This document shows, piece after piece, positions 7,553 to 10,121 of a stretch of 10,121 bases of DNA. The position numbers were made by a program, and so were the translations under genes. The stretch comes from Firmicutes bacterium UBA2530 (GTDB lineage: Bacteria; Bacillota; Clostridia; Tissierellales; Sedimentibacteraceae). A model generated the notes under the pieces. It worked only from the letters and a program-made list of their open reading frames with translations, did no database searches and had not been told where the DNA came from. The DNA is taken from assembly GCA_002340985.1 (NCBI GenBank), contig DDNC01000026.1, forward strand, positions 1-10,121, given 5' to 3'. Numbering within the stretch: position 1 is the stretch's first letter; every line of letters starts with the position of its first letter.

Positions 7553-8579
7553 CTAAAATCACCTCCACTCCTACATTCTTTCCTCTCAGATAATCAATTG
7601 CATCGGTTATACTGCTTTCCTTACCACTTACTATGGATACAAGCCCTCCAATGGGATGGTCTCCGATAAGCTCGATGTTTCCGAATATTATATTGACATT
7701 CAGATCAAAGCTTCTTGAAATATGTGATACCAGAGCCTCCGATGCATCACGCTCCAGATATGTGAACTTTAATATGCACTCTCCTTCCTTAAGCTGTATC
7801 ATTTCTGCCTTTTCATTAATCAGCTCATGTATTTTAGATAAATTGGATGTGCTGTCAACAAAATCTCTTGTTATTCTCTCAACAGGATTTGCAAATATAT
7901 GAAATACATCTCCCTGTTCAACAACTCTGCCATTTTCCATAACGACAACATTTTCGCAAATTTCTTTAACAACCTGCATTTCGTGGGTTATGACAACAAT
8001 GGTAATTCCAAGTTTGTCATTCAACTGCTTCAATAGCTTCAATATTGATTTTGTCGTCTGAGGATCCAGTGCACTTGTTGATTCATCACTGAGCAGTATC
8101 TTCGGGTCATTGGCCAGCGCCCGCGCAATTGCAACCCTCTGCTTCTGACCTCCGCTGAGCTGTGACGGATATACATTTGTCTTTTCCTTAAGTTCTACCA
8201 ACTCAAGCAGATAATTGACCTTATCCTCTATTTCCCTCTTGCTCATTCTGCTATTCTTTAACGGATATGCAATATTTTGAAACACTGTCCTGGATGCGAA
8301 CAAATTAAATTGCTGAAAAATCATCCCTATTTTCTTTCTTTCTTCTCTAAGCTCCTTCTCAGGGAGCGCCGTGATTTCCACATCACCTAAAACCACTTTT
8401 CCCGCTGTAGGTCTTTCCAGAAGATTTATGCATCTTACCAACGTTGATTTTCCCGCTCCCGAAAACCCTATAATTCCATGTATCTTACCTTCCTCCAGGC
8501 TCAAATTCACATCTTTTACAGCTTCAACAGTCTTGCCGTTTGCCTGAAAGGTCTTGCTTACATTCTCAAATACTATCAA
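7533..8579 (-). CDS. metN: Methionine ABC transporter ATP-binding protein MetN with NIL domain
   Basis: The ATPase of the methionine importer, 348 residues. Walker A is G38-FSGAGKST-46, the Q-loop is in MIFQQF (86-91), the ABC signature is LSGGQ (141-145), Walker B with catalytic glutamate is ILLSDE (161-166), and the switch histidine is H199 (ITHE). Residues from about 262 form the C-terminal NIL domain, which in this family binds cytoplasmic methionine and shuts the transporter (trans-inhibition). The start is a TTG with AAGGAGGG seven bases upstream; no ATG fits as well. It is the first structural gene behind the attenuator described at 8799-8987. Confidence 0.95.
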   Translation of the reverse strand: MIVFENVSKTFQANGKTVEAVKDVNLSLEEGKIHGIIGFSGAGKSTLVRCINLLERPTAGKVVLGDVEITALPEKELREERKKIGMIFQQFNLFASRTVFQNIAYPLKNSRMSKREIEDKVNYLLELVELKEKTNVYPSQLSGGQKQRVAIARALANDPKILLSDESTSALDPQTTKSILKLLKQLNDKLGITIVVITHEMQVVKEICENVVVMENGRVVEQGDVFHIFANPVERITRDFVDSTSNLSKIHELINEKAEMIQLKEGECILKFTYLERDASEALVSHISRSFDLNVNIIFGNIELIGDHPIGGLVSIVSGKESSITDAIDYLRGKNVGVEVILDARVSK

Positions 8580-8599
8580 TTATTTTCCCTCCTTTTCCC

Positions 8600-8797
8600 G
8601 TAATTTGGCCTACCACAGGTCTTGCGTTTGACTCCACTTCAGTTTTTTTCTCTTCGGCTGATGCCTCTCGTTTAGAGAACGCAGGCTTCATCACAAATTT
8701 GTTCGCTCCCTTTGGTCGCATAAATTTGGATTGCGCTGCATTAGGTCTACCAACCATTTGTCCATCGCTGTCGCTCGAACAAATGGTGGTAGCACCA
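8600..8797. repeat. Repeat-like element with two hairpins between attenuator and metN
   Basis: The segment has two stem-loops. GGTCTACCAACCATTTGT (8744-8761) pairs with ACAAATGGTGGTAGCACC (8779-8796) over almost 18 bp with one bulge on each side. CAAATTT (8694-8700) pairs with AAATTTG (8722-8728). The motif TGGTAG, followed by A/G-CC or its complement, recurs three times (near 8611, 8746 and 8787). It is more GC-rich than the surrounding leader and is open in several frames on both strands (63 codons minus, 86 codons plus), but none has a convincing ribosome binding site. From memory it resembles dispersed intergenic repeats of clostridia, which I cannot verify here. It would be transcribed as the distal leader of metN. 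Confidence 0.5.
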
Positions 8798-8798
8798 T

Positions 8799-8824
8799 AA
8801 AAAAAACAGGTACAATGTACCTGT
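8799..8824 (-). terminator. Rho-independent terminator in the metNIQ leader (attenuator)
   Basis: On the minus strand ACAGGTAC (8824-8817), a three-base loop and GTACCTGT (8813-8806) form a perfect 8-bp stem followed by seven U (8805-8799). It lies downstream of the promoter and of the Met-rich leader ORF but 220 bases before metN, so it can only act by cutting the metNIQ transcript short, besides ending any readthrough from the regulator gene. Confidence 0.85.
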
Positions 8825-8872
8825 CTATATTTTCATCTATTCGTAAATAGCGAATATGGTATCAGGTTACAT
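8815..8872 (-). promoter_or_regulatory. Candidate antiterminator pairing
   Basis: ATGTAACCTG (8872-8863), the last codons of the leader ORF including two bases of its stop codon, can pair with CAGGTACAT (8823-8815), which is most of the 5' arm and loop of the terminator. That gives nine base pairs with one bulged A. The two structures are mutually exclusive. Between the arms lies a small 6-bp hairpin, TATTCG/CGAATA (8856-8851 and 8843-8838). A ribosome at the leader stop codon would cover the first arm and let the terminator form. Confidence 0.65.
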
Positions 8873-8987
8873 AAGGCATACTAAATACAGCCATTTTTCT
8901 TTGCATCATCGTCATTTGCATATACATGGCATTGCACATCGTTGTGTTCATCATATACATTGTTGTTATGTTTGTATTTGTACGCAT
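8862..8987 (-). CDS. Met-rich leader peptide of the metNIQ operon
   Basis: A 41-codon ORF ending in TGA. Twelve codons are ATG (residues 1, 10, 12, 13, 17, 21, 23, 25, 27, 28, 32 and 37), with eight Thr and four Asn; it begins MRTNTNITTMYMMNTT. AAGGGAG stands seven bases before the ATG, as good as any site in the window. An in-frame ATG at 9020 would add 11 codons and three Met but has no usable site. The ORF starts about 60 bases after the predicted transcription start and ends 38 bases before a terminator that precedes a methionine importer. That is the classical layout of a leader peptide for ribosome-mediated attenuation. It shows no signal peptide or domain, so the act of translation is probably its function. 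I know of no named homologue. Confidence 0.82.
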   Translation of the reverse strand: MRTNTNITTMYMMNTTMCNAMYMQMTMMQRKMAVFSMPYVT

Positions 8988-9048
8988 CTTATTTCTCCCT
9001 TCCATTTTTATCATGTTCATAATGTTTTTATTTGGTGCCTTGCTATAT

Positions 9049-9063
9049 TATGTATTATACATA
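9049..9063. promoter_or_regulatory. 15-bp perfect palindrome over the metNIQ -10 box
   Basis: Minus-strand TATGTAT-A-ATACATA is a perfect inverted repeat containing the whole -10 hexamer. It could be an operator where a repressor blocks the polymerase, or the activation half of the LysR-type binding region, or chance in AT-rich DNA. Confidence 0.35.
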
Positions 9064-9083
9064 CTTTTGAGGACCAGTGTTAA
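9054..9083 (-). promoter_or_regulatory. metNIQ operon promoter
   Basis: Minus-strand TTAACA (9083-9078), an 18-base spacer and a perfect TATAAT (9059-9054). The expected start is close to 9047, leaving a leader of about 470 bases before metN. The -35 and spacer are slightly off optimum, which suits activation by an upstream-bound regulator. Confidence 0.72.
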
Positions 9084-9102
9084 TACGTAAAATTGACAGC
9101 GC

Positions 9103-9123
9103 GCTATAGGAAAAAGCTATAGC
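9103..9123. promoter_or_regulatory. Candidate MtaR-type operator (TATAG-N7-CTATA palindrome)
   Basis: GCTATAG (9103-9109) and CTATAGC (9117-9123) form a perfect 7-bp inverted repeat around seven bases. Its core is the T-N11-A of LysR-type sites (TAG-N7-CTA). The half sites and spacing equal those of the streptococcal MET-box as I remember it (TATAGTTTSAAACTATA). The centre, 9113, is about 66 bases before the predicted metNIQ start, the classical recognition position for LysR-type activators. It overlaps the stop codon of the regulator gene. It could also fold as RNA, but the U-run is in the loop, so it is not a normal terminator. Confidence 0.6.
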
Positions 9124-10025
9124 ACATTTTCCTTGAACTTGATCAATTCTTCCACATACTTTTTGCCTATGTGACTGATTGTAGTGTTTTTTCTCGAAAT
9201 GTACCCTATGCTCATTATTTCGTCAGAATCAAGGGGAATCGCCTTGTATTCATCGCCGTTCAGCTCCTCGCATATAATGCCGGAACATAGCGTGTACCCG
9301 TTGAGACCTACCATCAGATTAAGCATTGTAGCTCTGTCATTTCCCTTAATGATTTTTTTGTATACATTTGTGCTAAGAACTTCCTCTGCAAAATAAAATG
9401 AATTATTCATCCCCTGGTCAAATGACAGGCAGGGATAGTCCTGCAGATCCTCCATTGTTATAACACTTTTCTCCGCCAGAGGATTACTCTTCCACAAATA
9501 TACATATGTTTTGCAATCAAACAGCTCAGTAAACTCAAGATTGTTTTCCCTCAACAGCTTTGTGATTACCTTCCTGTTAAAATCATTTAAATATAAAATT
9601 CCAAGCTCGCTTTTGAAGCTTTTAACATTTTCTATTACCTCGTATGTCTTGGTTTCATGTACCGCAAATTCAAATTCATCCATACCGAACTGCTTAACTG
9701 TTTCAACAAATGCTTTAACCGCAAATGAATAATGCTGGGTTGAAACGCTGAATTTCTTCTTCACATTGTTTTTATCAACATACTTCTGGTTAATAAGCTC
9801 ATACTGCTCTGCCACCTGCCTGGCATAGCCAAGGAATTCCTCACCCTCCGGTGTTATGGTAATTCCGCGGTTAGTCCTTTTATATATGGTAATGCCAATT
9901 TCATTTTCCAAATCCCTTATTGCTGCTGACAAGCTGGGCTGCGAAATAAATAATGCCTGGGCAGCTTTGTTCATTGAATTGCAGTCAGCTATTGTAATAG
10001 CATATCTTAATTGCTGTAATGTCAC
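9117..10025 (-). CDS. mtaR: LysR-family regulator, MtaR/CpsY-like methionine transport regulator
   Basis: A 302-residue LysR-type transcription factor. The winged helix-turn-helix occupies about residues 1-60 (LQQLRYAITIADCNSMNKAAQ, then FISQPSLSAAIRDLE), and the remainder is the two-lobed effector-binding domain. Several stretches, such as FSVSTQHYSFAVKAF, LGILYLNDFNRKVITKLL, DQGMNNSFYFAEE and GNDRATMLNLMVGLNGYT, look to me like the streptococcal MtaR/CpsY group, which controls methionine uptake; that match is from memory. The start is GTG with AAGGAGG four bases upstream. It lies directly before the metNIQ operon on the same strand, and a matching palindrome stands at the right place for it to act there. 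LysR family: certain. Subgroup: likely. Confidence 0.88.
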   Translation of the reverse strand: MTLQQLRYAITIADCNSMNKAAQALFISQPSLSAAIRDLENEIGITIYKRTNRGITITPEGEEFLGYARQVAEQYELINQKYVDKNNVKKKFSVSTQHYSFAVKAFVETVKQFGMDEFEFAVHETKTYEVIENVKSFKSELGILYLNDFNRKVITKLLRENNLEFTELFDCKTYVYLWKSNPLAEKSVITMEDLQDYPCLSFDQGMNNSFYFAEEVLSTNVYKKIIKGNDRATMLNLMVGLNGYTLCSGIICEELNGDEYKAIPLDSDEIMSIGYISRKNTTISHIGKKYVEELIKFKENVL

Positions 10026-10043
10026 TTTGCCTCCTTCTGTGCA

Positions 10044-10121
10044 CTATGCAAGGAATTCCAGACCGGTTTTTGCATCCTTCATTGTGGACTGTATGTATGC
10101 GATTGTTTCCTGAAGCTTCTG
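10044..10121 (-). CDS. C-terminal end of an unidentified protein (partial)
   Basis: On the minus strand the frame is open from the window edge to a TAG at 10046-10044, giving 25 residues: QKLQETIAYIQSTMKDAKTG followed by LEFLA. The piece looks helical and amphipathic but is too short to identify. Only 18 bases separate its stop from the GTG of the LysR gene, so the two are probably cotranscribed. The codon use resembles its neighbours, and no start is in the window. Confidence 0.55.
   Translation of the reverse strand, partial: QKLQETIAYIQSTMKDAKTGLEFLA

Noticed and set aside
8566..8757. 63-codon minus-strand ORF beginning MVGRPNAAQSKF
   Set aside because: It has no ribosome binding site, overlaps the start of metN out of frame, and follows the hairpins of a repeat-like element that is also open on the other strand.
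8540..8800. 86-codon plus-strand ORF across the same element
   Set aside because: It starts inside metN antisense, has no ribosome binding site, and is explained as the other strand of the repeat-like element.
8779..8824. Resemblance to a T-box (GGTGGTAGCACC followed by a hairpin) on the plus strand
   Set aside because: The conserved T-box core is not matched, no downstream plus-strand gene exists, and the bases are explained by the repeat hairpin and by a minus-strand terminator with its U-run.
8825..9047. Possible S-box (SAM) riboswitch before metN
   Set aside because: I find none of the conserved S-box core or its multi-helix layout. The space is filled by the short ORF and the antiterminator segment.
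8856..9083. 75-codon plus-strand ORF with striking His richness
   Set aside because: The His codons (CAT) are the exact complement of the in-register ATG codons of the Met-rich leader on the minus strand. It has no ribosome binding site and opposes all neighbouring genes.

Overview
The window reads as chromosomal DNA of an anaerobic, low-GC Gram-positive bacterium of the Clostridia/Tissierellia type. The grounds are AT-rich intergenic DNA, strong AGGAGG-like ribosome binding sites, near-consensus TTGAAN/TATAAT promoters, a rubrerythrin, and the order greA - DUF1385 (yqhQ) - prmC - prfA - rqcP. I cannot fix the genus. Every gene I accept lies on the minus strand, so the window is read from its right end to its left.

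Right end (10121 to about 4800), a methionine uptake locus. The tail of an unidentified gene is followed by a LysR-family regulator resembling the streptococcal MtaR/CpsY group. After it comes a 537-base interval that looks empty in a gene list but is the most interesting part of the window. In transcription order it holds: a TATAG-N7-CTATA palindrome; a TTAACA-18-TATAAT promoter; a 41-codon ORF with an excellent ribosome binding site in which 12 of 41 codons are Met; an antiterminator-capable segment overlapping the end of that ORF; a Rho-independent terminator; and a repeat-like element with two hairpins. Then come metN, metI and metQ (the methionine ABC importer) and, 21 bases later, a class I PLP aminotransferase. 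I read this as a methionine-responsive operon controlled twice: at initiation by the MtaR-like protein, and by ribosome-mediated attenuation through a Met-rich leader peptide. I see no S-box or T-box.

Middle (about 4800 to 2341). greA has its own promoter and a hairpin behind it. A second promoter drives yqhQ (DUF1385 membrane protein), whose end overlaps the start of prmC.

Left part (2341 to 1). prmC, prfA and rqcP follow in line. PrmC methylates the GGQ glutamine of the release factor encoded next to it, and RqcP is a ribosome-associated quality control factor, so this is a translation termination and rescue cluster. A monocistronic rubrerythrin follows with its own promoter and terminator. 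The last 100 bases hold a cluster of palindromes and no gene.
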